64,000 bases of DNA, taken from positions 71,197,754-71,261,753 of the forward strand of contig NC_081847.1 of the NCBI RefSeq assembly GCF_963259705.1, given 5' to 3'. The stretch is from Myotis daubentonii (taxonomy: Eukaryota > Chordata > Mammalia > Chiroptera > Vespertilionidae). The position numbers and the translations under genes are program-made. The notes under the pieces are model-generated. The model had not been told where the DNA came from. It was given only the letters and a program-made list of their open reading frames with translations, and ran no database searches. Below, piece by piece: positions 21,798 through 31,345 of this stretch. Within the stretch, counting starts at the first letter, position 1. Each line of letters opens with the position of its first letter.

Positions 21798-22167
21798 CCT
21801 CTGCTCCCACACCACACTGGATGGTTGTCAGAGCCACCTGAAAGAGCTTTTCAAACTAAAGCAACTAGAGAGAAAGAGCGAGACAGAGAGGAAGAGGGGG
21901 AGAGAGGAGGATCAAGGGGAGTGAGAGAAATAGATATATATAGAGAGATACATGAGTGGGAATTAGCAGTAAAAAAAAACAAAAAACCTCTTCAAAAGAT
22001 TCTAATGTGCAGTCTGGGTGGAGACCTACTGAAGAAATGGATCAGAAGATTCTTAATCAGTATGTTTGGATAAATCTAACTTTCCGTATTTTTAAAGCAT
22101 CCCAAGGAATTGTGATACCAATCCCTAAAGCTCTGCTACTCCAAGTGTGGTCTAAAGTATCAGCACA

Positions 22168-22653
22168 CTGCCCTGGCCAGTTTTGCTCAATGGTTAGAGT
22201 GTTTGCCCTTGGACTGAAGGTCAATGGTTCAATTCCTGGTCAAGGGCACAAATCTCAGTTGCAGGTTCGTGCCCCAGGGGTGCATGCAGAAGGCAACCAA
22301 TCGATGTGTCTGTCATATCAATGTTTTTCTCCCTCCTCCTCCTCCCTCCCTCCCTTCCACTCTGAAAATCAATGGAAAGAATATCCTTGGGTGAGGAAGG
22401 GAGGGAGGGAGGGAGGGAGGGAAGAAAGAAGGAGGGAGGGAGGGAGGGAGGGAGGGAGGGAGGGAGGAAAGAAAGAAAGAAAGAAAGAAAAGAAGGAAGG
22501 AAGGAAGGGAGGGAGGGAGGGAGGGAGGGAGGGAAGAAAGAAAGAAAGGAAGGAAGGAAGGAAGGAAGGAAGGAAGGAAGGAAGGAAGGAAGGAAGGAAG
22601 GAAGGAAGGAAGGAAGGAAGAAAGAAAGGAAGAAAGAAAGGAAGAAAGAATGA
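22168..22653 (+). mobile_element. VES SINE with a greatly expanded purine microsatellite tail
   Basis: The head begins CTGCCCTGGCCAGTTTTGC and the body runs to about 22394. The tail (22395-22653) is a patchwork of GGGA, GGAA, GAAA and AAGG units about 260 bp long. The 9-bp duplication ATCAGCACA (22159-22167 and 22654-22662) brackets the whole, so the microsatellite belongs to the SINE insertion. The Lys/Arg/Gly/Glu open frames are artefacts. Confidence 0.93.
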
Positions 22654-23919
22654 ATCAGCACATCACTAGGAACTGGTAAGAAATGCAGAATCTCAGTCCC
22701 TACCCTAGACCTGCTGGATCAGAATCCACAGTCCAACAAGACCCCTGAAGATCAGCACACAGCTTAGTACGAGGTGTTGATCTAAGGCACACAGGCTCTT
22801 TCTGGGTGGACAGCAGACCAGGTCTTCCAATCAGGGCTGGCTCATCTCTTCTCCCTCCCCACCCACCTCCTGAAGCTGTAGAACCCTTTCAAGTGTTACC
22901 AGCATAGTCTGTCCTCAGAGGTTGGGGCCTCACTGTCCCCATGCTGTGGCCATCTGTTCACGGGTATTTTGTTGGAAGGTCTGGGCACGTGCACTGTGTG
23001 ATGAATCAACAGGGAGCTTGCAGGCCCTTCCTGCCAGGGAAGGACAGCACAGACGACTGGGTGCTTCACCTGAAGACGTAAAGATCTGTAGGTTGAACAG
23101 GCAGACAGACTTGCTTTATGAATTTCTGGGGCCAATCAGAGGAAGTTAGGGGGAGGGAGGTTACAGTTTACTGTGCCAATCAGTCATGAAGGCAGTTTGG
23201 TTAGACACAAACTATTGTTCATGCCCAATTTCTGTGTTGGTCTCTACTAGTTTAAAAGCTCAGTGAGGTCAGTGGCTGAACTACCTGTGGAGTTCATATT
23301 ATACGGTCTAGCATACTATAGCACCTGCCCAGTAAATATGTTTATTAAACAGCCGAAATGCCCATTAAGCCCTTGTTTGTCTCTCACTGGTAATTTTTGT
23401 GCACTGTAAGATAATTAGGCATCTTTTTGTGCTCTTTAAAGTATTTCTGTCAGGTGTTCAAACTACCTATTTTTTCTTCTTGTTTTCTCAAGTTCTAATT
23501 CCTTTTCATCCCGCTTATATTTGCACATTTTTTGTAATGGCAAAACAACTAAAGTATCTCAAATGGCCAATGAAAAGGGGTTTGTTAAATAATCCAGGAG
23601 CTCTCTCCCACCAAAGTCCACCAATCCACCAATTAAGAACCGCTTATCTGAACAGATTCCACTAAGACATCAACAGTATGGTTTCTGAGTGGGTGGAGTT
23701 ATGGGTATTCTCTATCAATTACTTTTCATTTGGCTGTATCATCTGACTTTTTCCTCCTGTTCTGAGCATCTATTACTTTTGAGTAGGAAAAACTAACCAA
23801 TAGGAAGTGGATTGTTTCTAAACGCTATTTTAAATCTCTAAACCATTGTAGCCAGCTTTATATAATTGGGAATATTTTTGAGAAACACACAAGTTGAAAA
23901 ACAGAGGGAATGTTTCCAA

Positions 23920-24040
23920 TTACCAGTTAGCAAGGAAGTTGAGGCCCAAAGTAGTAAAGTGATTTATCTGTCTCAGGGTACACAGCCAGGCAGGAGCAGA
24001 ACTCAGGCCCTGACTTGCAGACTGGTGTTCTTTCCTTCTA
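23920..24040 (-). repeat. MIR SINE, antisense
   Basis: Reverse MIR words 'gaagttgaggcccaaagtag' and 'acacagccaggcaggagcag', then 'agactggtgttctttcc'. Confidence 0.6.
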
Positions 24041-24363
24041 TCACTCCCTTCCCTTTCCACTGTGAACCCTACTGCTTTCTCTTTCACTAAGTCAGCAGTG
24101 CAGGGGTTATCTCAGCCATTCATGGCCTCACAGATTGTACACTCCATTCCACTGTCATGATTTGTGTGCATTCTAGAGAGTGGAGATCCACTAGACCAGG
24201 CAGGCAGCCTCCACATATGCCTTTGCTTACTGGAAAACCATAGCACAGATCCAATGCACAGAACTGCTGGCAGAAGTCCTGTTCCTGGAACCAGGGCAGG
24301 AACTGTATGCCCACTTGCGAATCTGTTATTGGGTGATCTGCAAAGGCTGCAGGTAAGCCCAGG

Positions 24364-24464
24364 CCATTTTGGCCACATGGGACATTTTCTTGGGAGTATC
24401 CAGTTATTACTGACAGGTCCTCCATGGACACTTCCTCCAGGCTGGCTCCGGCTTGCTCTGAGCT
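24364..24464 (-). pseudogene. Relic of an OSER1-like coding end (antisense to OSER1)
   Basis: The minus strand from 24464 to 24364 aligns with the 3' end of the OSER1 coding exon (about 42092-42192). Shared words are GAGCAAGC, GAGGACCTGTCAG and TCCCAAGAAAATGTCCCA, in the same order and spacing except for one 11-base gap. By eye about three quarters of bases match over about 100 positions. In the OSER1 frame the relic encodes SEQA then EDLS and is then frameshifted by the gap. I see no clear match further 5' or 3'. It is most likely part of an old processed copy of OSER1, or a duplicated fragment. The open frame at 24120-24590 that spans it is not credible as a gene, because its frame is shifted after the gap. 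Confidence 0.65.
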
Positions 24465-25775
24465 AAATGAAAGGAGGGGGCCACTTCTCCAGGAGTCCTT
24501 GCCATGTTGGGCAGGGTTCAGGACTGGGCTCCACCTTTTTTCCATTTGACAGGACACATTGGAGGGTGTTCGAACATATTCATGCTGCACCTGAGCCTAT
24601 GCCAGCAGCTCGGGGCTCCACAGAAGCCCCCGGGGCTTGGCTCAGCTGTGCCAGCCTGGGAAATTCACAGGGTAAATAGACCACAGGTTTCACAGAGAGA
24701 AATGGGAATGAGGATTTCTTTCTGGTGTTTGGGAGATGAGTCCATGGTGGGTGTTGTAGGCCAGTGCAAGAACATTTTCTTTGGAGCAGTGGTCTGTGGT
24801 CAGGAGTATCTCTGGGCTGTGATGATGATTCTTAGAGGTGGCTCCTGGGTCTTGGTGTCCACTGGGAGAACGTGCTTTGTAAGGGCAATAGAGCAATTCT
24901 GAAGGCCAGAGTATGGAGACCTAAACCTGAAGTACTGATGACTTCTTAAGGTCTATATTGAGGATTATTTTCTATACCTTATCAGGGAAAAACCAGCAGG
25001 CATGTACATAATTAAATCTTAAGAACGACTGCATAGTGATAATCAAAGACATAGATTTGTAAAAAATCTTTAATGGTTTTTCAAAAACAAAAATAATACA
25101 TGTTCATTATAACAAATGTAAATAATACATAAAGTAAGAAGTAAAAGTAAGCCTATTCTCCAGAAGAGGTACAAAGTAAAATAAGGTATCATTTTTCAAA
25201 TGACCAGATTGGGAAGTTTAAAAAGAATGGCAATATCCAGCACTGACAAGGTGTGGGCCAGGGTTTGCCAACTCCAGCATTACTAACACAATTTTTTGTT
25301 GTGAGGGGACTTTCTTACTTTAAGATGTTTAGTGACAAGTAAATATATCCCCAGACACTATCAAATGTCTACCCCAAACACCACTGGTGTGAGTGGAATC
25401 TGACATTTGATATATCTATTAAATATTAAAATTTGTGTCACCAGCAAGTTTACTTCAAAATACATTTATAGAAGTAGAAACTTGTTTAACAAGCATTTTC
25501 ATGTGTCACTGATAACGTTTAAAAAAATTAGTAATGATCCTAATGACATCTGTTCCTAGACTATATACATGCTCAGATATAGAAAAAAAATTAAATAGCT
25601 CTGATGTAGAGAGCTCTTCAAGATAAAACTGTTAAGGGTAGAGGGGAAGGAGAGAAAAGGTGCTGAACAATTTCATTTTTGTGAAATCTAAAGAATAAAG
25701 TTGTATGAACAAGTGCATGTGTATTGAAAAATATATATGTAGATACTTATACACATATATTTTTTTAAATACTCA

Positions 25776-25961
25776 TCTGAGGATGTTTTTATTGATTTTT
25801 TTTATTTTGAGAGAGAGAAACATCAATCATTTGCCTCCTGCATGTGCCCTGACTGGGGATCAAACCTTCAACCTAGGTATGTAACCTAACTGGGAATCGA
25901 ACCCACAACCTTTTTAGTGTATGGACGACCCTCCAACCAACTGAGCCATCCAGCCAGGGAG
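25776..25961 (-). mobile_element. VES SINE, antisense, degraded
   Basis: Reads 'tttttattgatttttttta', 'gcctcctgcatgtgccctg', 'gggaatcgaacccacaacc', 'caactgagccatccagcc'. A GT microsatellite (25963-25982) follows. Confidence 0.85.
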
Positions 25962-26264
25962 GGTGTGTGTGTGTGTGTGTGTAATATTTTTTTAAAGCCT
26001 GGCAGGAGGTGTACTAATCCCCAAACACTGGTGATCTGTCTGTGCAGCAGGATGGAGGGCTACAGGCAGGTAGCGTATGGAATTTTCCATTTCTACCTTA
26101 AATATTTCAGCATCACTTGTATCATTTTACAACAAGGACACTGTAAAATAATATAGATAAAAATACGAAGTAGAAAAGAAAAAAAAGAGAAAAGGAAAGA
26201 AGCCCTCATTAGAGTCCTGCCTTCCCTCTCTTGGGATAAGTAAACTTGGCTTCAGGGGTTCCTC

Positions 26265-26440
26265 ATGCCACACACTTTAAAATTCTCAAGGCAGCTTCAT
26301 ATGCACCACCTCATCAGATCCTCAAAGCAATTCTCCTAAGTTGGCAGAGAGGGGTAGTTATTTCCATCTTGCAAATGAGCAAACTGAGACTCAGAGAGTG
26401 CAGTGACTTGTCCAAGGGCCAACCAGCAGAGTGGGTGGCC
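26265..26440 (-). repeat. MIR SINE, antisense
   Basis: Reverse MIR words 'gcaaatgagcaaactgagac' and 'gtgacttgtccaagggcca', after an eroded 3' part. Confidence 0.65.
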
Positions 26441-26679
26441 CAGGAGAAAGCAAGTGGGAGCCCAGCCATACAGTAACAGGAGCACCCCAAAGTAACAGGA
26501 GCAGGTCCAGACACAGAGGCTCTTATAACCAGGGGCCTAACATGCTTGCCCTGCTGAATCACTCCTACCTGTGGTTCCAACTCCTTTAACTTCTCTTCGG
26601 TTCTTATTCCTTCAACCAAAGCTGGTATTCATCTCCCAAAATAATTCTCATCCTTCTGGCTCTCCTTTGCTGAAGGCAT

Positions 26680-26870
26680 CATGCTTTGGGAAGAGCAGGG
26701 ATTTGAGATCTGACTCTGTCACTCCTCAGTTCAGGAAGTGGCTTCACCTCTCTGGGCTTCAGCTGTAAAATGGAGATAAACATAATAAACTCTGAGTTGT
26801 TTTAAGGGTCAAAGAAATCATGTGTGTGAATGCATTTTATAAATTATAAAAGACTTATAAACATTAGTTA
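26680..26870 (+). repeat. MIR SINE
   Basis: Contains 'gatttgagatctgactctg', 'cttcacctctctgggcttca' and 'aaaatggagataaacataat', the MIR core in order. Confidence 0.7.
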
Positions 26871-26999
26871 ATTTTTCCCCGCCAGAGTTCAGTGGTTTTT
26901 AACCTGGAGTTTAGGTCAAGAACTAAAGGGGTAAAAAGAACAGCTCACCCTAATCTAATAAACATATCTGTGGCATACACACAAATATTTGTTTAAAGC

Positions 27000-27165
27000 T
27001 TTTCACTTTTAATTGACATTTAACATACACACAGAAAAAGGTGCATATTCGATGTGTACAGCTTGTGAACTGAACACACTATGAGCAACATCAGGTCAAG
27101 AAAGAGAATGTTACCGGCACCCCTGAAGCCCTGGTCAATACTCCCTTCCAGTCCTTACCATTTAC
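27000..27165. repeat. L1M-type 3' UTR fragment
   Basis: Contains 'ttaattgacatttaacatac', 'gtgtacagcttgtgaactga' and 'gttaccggcacccctgaag', which resemble an old L1 3' UTR block. Short and diverged. Confidence 0.55.
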
Positions 27166-28020
27166 CCATTTTCTTCTGTAGCTTTACTGCTAGATTTATA
27201 TTTTGGCCTTAACACCTTCCTGATGTCATCATACAGATTAAAGTTCAAATGAATGAACATTTGAGAGAAGGCAAGACCCTGGGTCTTTAAGTTTTGAAAA
27301 CTCACTGTCAAGGGCCTTATCACAATGAAGGAAAGAGAATCTGTAATCCTGGGCTCCCTCTGCAAGTGTTCAGTAACTATCAAGAAAAGCCTCCCATCCT
27401 CCTGGAGCCCTGAGACTAGGACTGAAGTTGCTGCAGACTTAATCCAAACCAGTGCAGAGGGATGTGGCCAAGTCATCTGTCAAGCATTCCAAAGTCCTCA
27501 TTCATTCCCCACTCTGACCCAACATTTCAGAAAGGCAAGTATCAAATAGCAGACAGCTTTGGGGCTATGTAGAGAATGCCAGTTAAGTGCAGTTAATCTC
27601 TTCCCCAACTTTCACCAATTTGTCTCCCCCCCCACCACCAAAAAAAAGAGAATGTTCTAGTAAAAGGCCCTGCTGCTAAAATCACTGTCAAAGGAGTCGA
27701 GATCCCAGTTATGGTTCTAAAAAGCCAACAGGCAACTGTAAGTATTTGCTGAGATGACTGACTTACTGATGGATTCACTCACTCATTCAATACATATGGT
27801 GGCAGACCGACCCTGTGCCAGGTACCAGGGACACAAGATGCAGCCCCTGAGATGATGGAGGATGTGTGAAGTACTATGGATGCACACAGTGTGGGGGCAT
27901 TTAACCTACACCGAGAGAATAGGAGCTGAGGGAGGGAAAGTTGAGAAAAATGTAACAGATAATTCTTGCCCACCAGAAGCTTAGAATCCAACTGGAGACA
28001 CAAGAAATGTATGGGCACCT

Positions 28021-28128
28021 GGGCACACGTATGGCTCAGTGGTTTGAGCATCTATCCATGCACCAAGAGGTCACCAGTTTGATTCCAGGTCAGGGCACAT
28101 GCCCGGGTTGTGGGCTCATTCCTGGTAT
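28021..28128 (+). mobile_element. VES SINE, partial (head only)
   Basis: Contains 'atggctcagtggtttgagca', 'ccagtttgattccaggtcag' and 'gggcacatgcccgggttgtg'. The 3' half is missing and a MIR follows. Confidence 0.8.
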
Positions 28129-28131
28129 GAG

Positions 28132-28322
28132 CCATGCCGGACTGCCTCGGTTCCAATTCTAGCTCCACCACTTACTAGCTGTGTAATCTCAGGCAAGTTA
28201 CTTTACTTCAGTTTCCTCATTTGGAAGATAATTGTACTAGTAATCTCATAGGATTGTTGTGAAGATTAGAATGACACCTCTGACACACAGTATGAGCTAT
28301 AAAAGTACTATCTTTTACTATT
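28132..28322 (+). repeat. MIR SINE
   Basis: Contains 'ttccaattctagctccacca', 'ctgtgtaatctcaggcaag' and 'cataggattgttgtgaagat'. Close to full length. Confidence 0.85.
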
Positions 28323-28344
28323 ATTTTCCATTTTAATGCTGTTC

Positions 28345-28628
28345 TGCCCAGCCAGTGTTGCTCAATGGTTGAGCATCAAACTATGAACCAGGAGGTCATG
28401 GTTTGATTCTGGGTTAGGGCACATGCCTGGGTTTCTGGTTAGATTCCCCAGTAGGGGGCAAGCAGGAAGCAGCTGATTAATGATTCTTCCTCATCATTGT
28501 TTTCTCTCTCATCATTGATGTTTCTATCTTTCTCTCTCCCTCTCCCTTCATCTCTGAAATCAATGAAAAATTATGTATATAAATTTAATATAAAAATTGT
28601 ATATAAAATTATATATAAAAATTATATA
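28345..28628 (+). mobile_element. VES SINE with an AT-rich tail
   Basis: Head 'tgcccagccagtgttgctca', B box-like 'ggtttgattctgggttag', 'catcattgatgtttctatc' and the final 'ctgaaatcaatgaaaaat', then about 50 bases of TATATAAAATT repeats. Confidence 0.9.
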
Positions 28629-28871
28629 TGTTGTTTTTCATCTGCTCCTTGTCAGCTAGGTTCAGTAGTTACATGAGAAATAGGCAACAATACCCATTCA
28701 GTTGCTCAAACTAGAAAGCAAATTGTCAGCCCACTTTCTCCCACTGGTCCTTCTGCACACAATCTCTCACCAAAGCCTGATCTATACAAGTTTCAATGGG
28801 TTCACTTGTTCTCCATTCCCACCGTCACCTGCTCTTGAGAGCACTGCCATCTCAGGCCTGGATCACTGTGC

Positions 28872-28962
28872 CATCCAGGTGGAAACCAGAGTAATCTTCC
28901 TAAAATAACACGGTCCTCATCCAGGTGGAAACCAGAGTAATCTTCCTAAAAAACACGGTCCT
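28872..28962 (+). repeat. 46-bp tandem duplication
   Basis: Two direct copies of a unit starting CATCCAGGTGGAAACCAGAG (28872-28917 and 28918-28962). They differ by a one-base gap in the A-run before CACGG. It lies in an L2-like stretch (about 28820-29110). Confidence 0.95.
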
Positions 28963-29362
28963 TCCTCTTCTCATCCACAGCTTCCATGGTTCCTAGAATA
29001 AATCCCTCAGCGTGGCCTTTAAGACCCTTCCTAACCTGATTCCTACTTTCATTTGCACTTCAAATTCCTTGTGTCCAAAACTGAACTCTCTGCCCAAACC
29101 AGCTGGCTTCCTGGATTTCCCGCTTTAGTGAATGGTGCCACCTACTGACCTCCCAAGGGATCCTGCCTTCCAAATACACCGAGTAATAAACCACATTCTC
29201 AAAAAACATCTAACTTCATGGAGATATGCTTATATGAAGCACTTTAAAACATTTGGGGCTTTAGTATTTGATGCCATAATGGGTAGAAGTTAAGGTAAAC
29301 TGAAGAATTCACCAAAATTACATTTAGCATTTACTAACCTCCAGGAATTCAGTAATCTAGAC

Positions 29363-29594
29363 CAGCGGTTCTCAACCTGTGGGTCGCGACCCCTTTGGGG
29401 GTCGAACAACCCTTTCACAGGGGTCGCCTAAGACCATCGGAAAACACATATATAATTACATATTGTTTTTGTGATTAATCACTATGCTTTAATTATGTTC
29501 AATTTGTAACAATGAAATTGGGGGTCACCACAACATGAGGAACTGTATTAAAGGGTCTAAAGGGTCGCGGCATTAGGAAGGTTGAGAACCACTG
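29363..29594. mobile_element. SPIN-like nonautonomous hAT
   Basis: A 232-bp element with ends CAGCGGTTCTCAACCTGTGG and CCTTCCTAATGC (reverse-strand end), closing AGGTTGAGAACCACTG. It is flanked by a perfect 8-bp duplication ATCTAGAC (29355-29362 and 29595-29602). The internal words 'gggtcgcgacccctttgg' and 'gtgattaatcactatgcttt' match what I remember of SPIN (rodent URR1) elements. Confidence 0.9.
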
Positions 29595-31065
29595 ATCTAG
29601 ACACAGTCTTTGCCCTCCAGGATGTGTTTTATCTGAAGAAATATTTTGAAATGATAGTTTAAAACACATATTTCATCTTGATGCAGGTTACTTGGCAACT
29701 CCTGGGGGGGGGGGGGGAATGTCTATTTTCCTTTTCTACTCTTTTCTAAGAGATGTTGAGAGACAGGCGTTCAAGAGATGAAATCCCAGTCACTTACTAG
29801 CACCGTGTGACACAGGCCAAGGGGAGCAAGAACAAGTTCTCTAACCTCTGGGCGTCCCAGTCATCCTCCGCTGTAACCGGTGTAAAACCGCAGGTGGAGC
29901 ACGTGTACACAGCTGCTGCACCGCAGAGGGCCGCCATGATTATTACCGTCGTCAGGTTTTATGTTGGACCTTTACCATGAACCGGTAGCTATTCTTTCGT
30001 GCCCTGTCAGTGGGGCCTCCGGTGTGAACAGGAGACTTCTAAACGTTTCACCGAGGCCGCATGACATGCTCTGTGTGTGACCGCCTTATACAGTATCCTG
30101 TAGATTCCACTCCCTGACGTGGGCCGGGCGCTCCAAGGTCTGCCCAGTGAGGTGACGGCATCTAAGTACTGGGGAATGGAGGTGGGAGGGTCCAGTTGGG
30201 GTTCAGGCAACAGCTCCCACCCTAGGCTGAGCCGAAACCACCTCTACCCAAGTCTGTTGAGGAAAGCCATTCTTTCCCACGAAGCTCAGAGAAGCGGAGA
30301 CGTGGAGCTGGTGAGTGAGGGGAGGAGGCACAGCCAGACCAGCAGACTCAGTCCCAGTGATGGCGGGGCCGCCAGCTGTTGCCCAGCTCACCCCTTCCCC
30401 GCCTGCCATCGGGGCAACCATCAGAATCATAAAAGTGGAAAAAATCCCTAAAAAATCACCTACTTGGGTGGACTGCCTAAAACGTTGCTACACATTTAGT
30501 GCATTTCTCTTCGAAAGGGTCTATTATTTCTCATCAGGTTCTTAAAGGAGTCCATGCCTGAGAGAAACGACTCTGGCTGTTAAGATTCTTCACTTAAGAA
30601 TCTTGGAGAAACTGAGGCGGAGAGAGGTGAAAGCGGTCGCTCCAGTCAAACAGGGGCGCTCAAGCGAAGGCTTTTCAGTGGCAATTCCGGCCTCCATTCC
30701 TGGCCTTGCCCCTGGTCTGGCACCGCCTCGCTTCTCCGCAAGCCCTGAAAGACCCCCAGAAGGTGTGGTGTCCCCGAGTCCTGGAGACGTTGCAGGCGGT
30801 CCAGATTCTAACACCCAGGGGCGCTCCGAGGGGCTCTGGAGCCGTGAAGACGCCCACCCTGGCCTCACCCCAAGGAATTCCGTTGCCTTGGTGGCTCAGC
30901 TAGAGCTCCAAGCACAGTGAGCCTCGCGAAGTGGAGGCTGCTTCGCGACTGCGAAGAGCAGCGCCTACTCACGCGCCCGAGGGAGGAGGAGGAAGACGCG
31001 CCCCGCGAGCCGGTCCAGAGCGAACCCACTGCGCACGGAGGAGGGAGCAAAGAGAATAACAGGAA

Positions 31066-31240
31066 ATGACGCAAGCGCACGTGCTTCCGAGAGGGCGGGT
31101 GCGAGGCGTCTGAGAGGCGCGGCCGCCGCTCCGCACCTGCGCAGTCGCCGCCTGCCGCGCTGCCGAGTCACGGAGGCGGGAGGAGCATAAATAGAGGGCG
31201 GGGCGCGTGCCCGAGTGACGCAGGCGCAGTGCGACTCGGA
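31066..31240 (+). promoter_or_regulatory. OSER1: OSER1 core promoter with TATA-like box and CRE/NRF1-like motifs
   Basis: A TATA-like CATAAATAG lies at 31186-31194, followed about 25 bases later by GAGTGACGCAGGCGCAGTG. TGACGCA words (31067 and about 31216) resemble ATF/CRE half sites. GCGCA/TGCGC-rich words near 31075, 31138 and 31220 resemble NRF1 sites. The placement fits transcription start near 31215-31225. The motif calls are by eye. Confidence 0.6.
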
Positions 31241-31345
31241 GGCGCGGGCCGCCCCCTCCGCGGGTTTGGATCCGGGTCAGTCAGGCTCCGTGATCCGGGA
31301 CGGACTCGCTGAACCGACGGGACTGGGTAACCAGAGTGCGAGAAG
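31215..31345 (+). other. OSER1: OSER1 noncoding exon 1 (inferred)
   Basis: An untranslated first exon is inferred to start about 25-30 bases after the TATA-like box and to end at GAGAAG|GTGAGA (31345/31346), the best donor in the island. A weaker candidate donor is at 31327 (CTGG|GTAACC). The start is approximate. Confidence 0.6.

Larger units (their letters stand above)
12451..30850. other. GDAP1L1-OSER1 intergenic interval
   Basis: The two genes point away from each other across about 18 kb. No protein-coding gene is supported here. The interval is dominated by MIR, L1, L2, VES, hAT, Helitron and LTR insertions listed separately, plus one OSER1-like relic at 24364-24464. Stretches 16020-17130, 22680-23900, 24900-25770 and 29640-30600 hold no element I can name with confidence. 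Confidence 0.8.

Noticed and set aside
22395..22653. CRISPR-like or satellite array
   Set aside because: The repeat units are 4-5 bases with no spacers. A simple microsatellite. No CRISPR array is present, as expected for a mammal.
21956..22669. Open frame of 237 codons rich in Lys, Arg, Glu and Gly, and its Phe/Leu/Pro/Ser mirror
   Set aside because: Produced by the stop-free purine microsatellite in the tail of a VES SINE.
24120..24590. Open frame of 156 codons on the minus strand
   Set aside because: It overlaps the OSER1-like relic, but the frame is shifted within it and the rest has no recognisable domain. Kept only as a pseudogene fragment.
27655..27745. Short stretch that reads like coding sequence ('gcccagttatggttct'-type words before a GTAAGT)
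   Set aside because: Only about 30 codons, no recognisable protein, and no matching acceptor or neighbouring exon.
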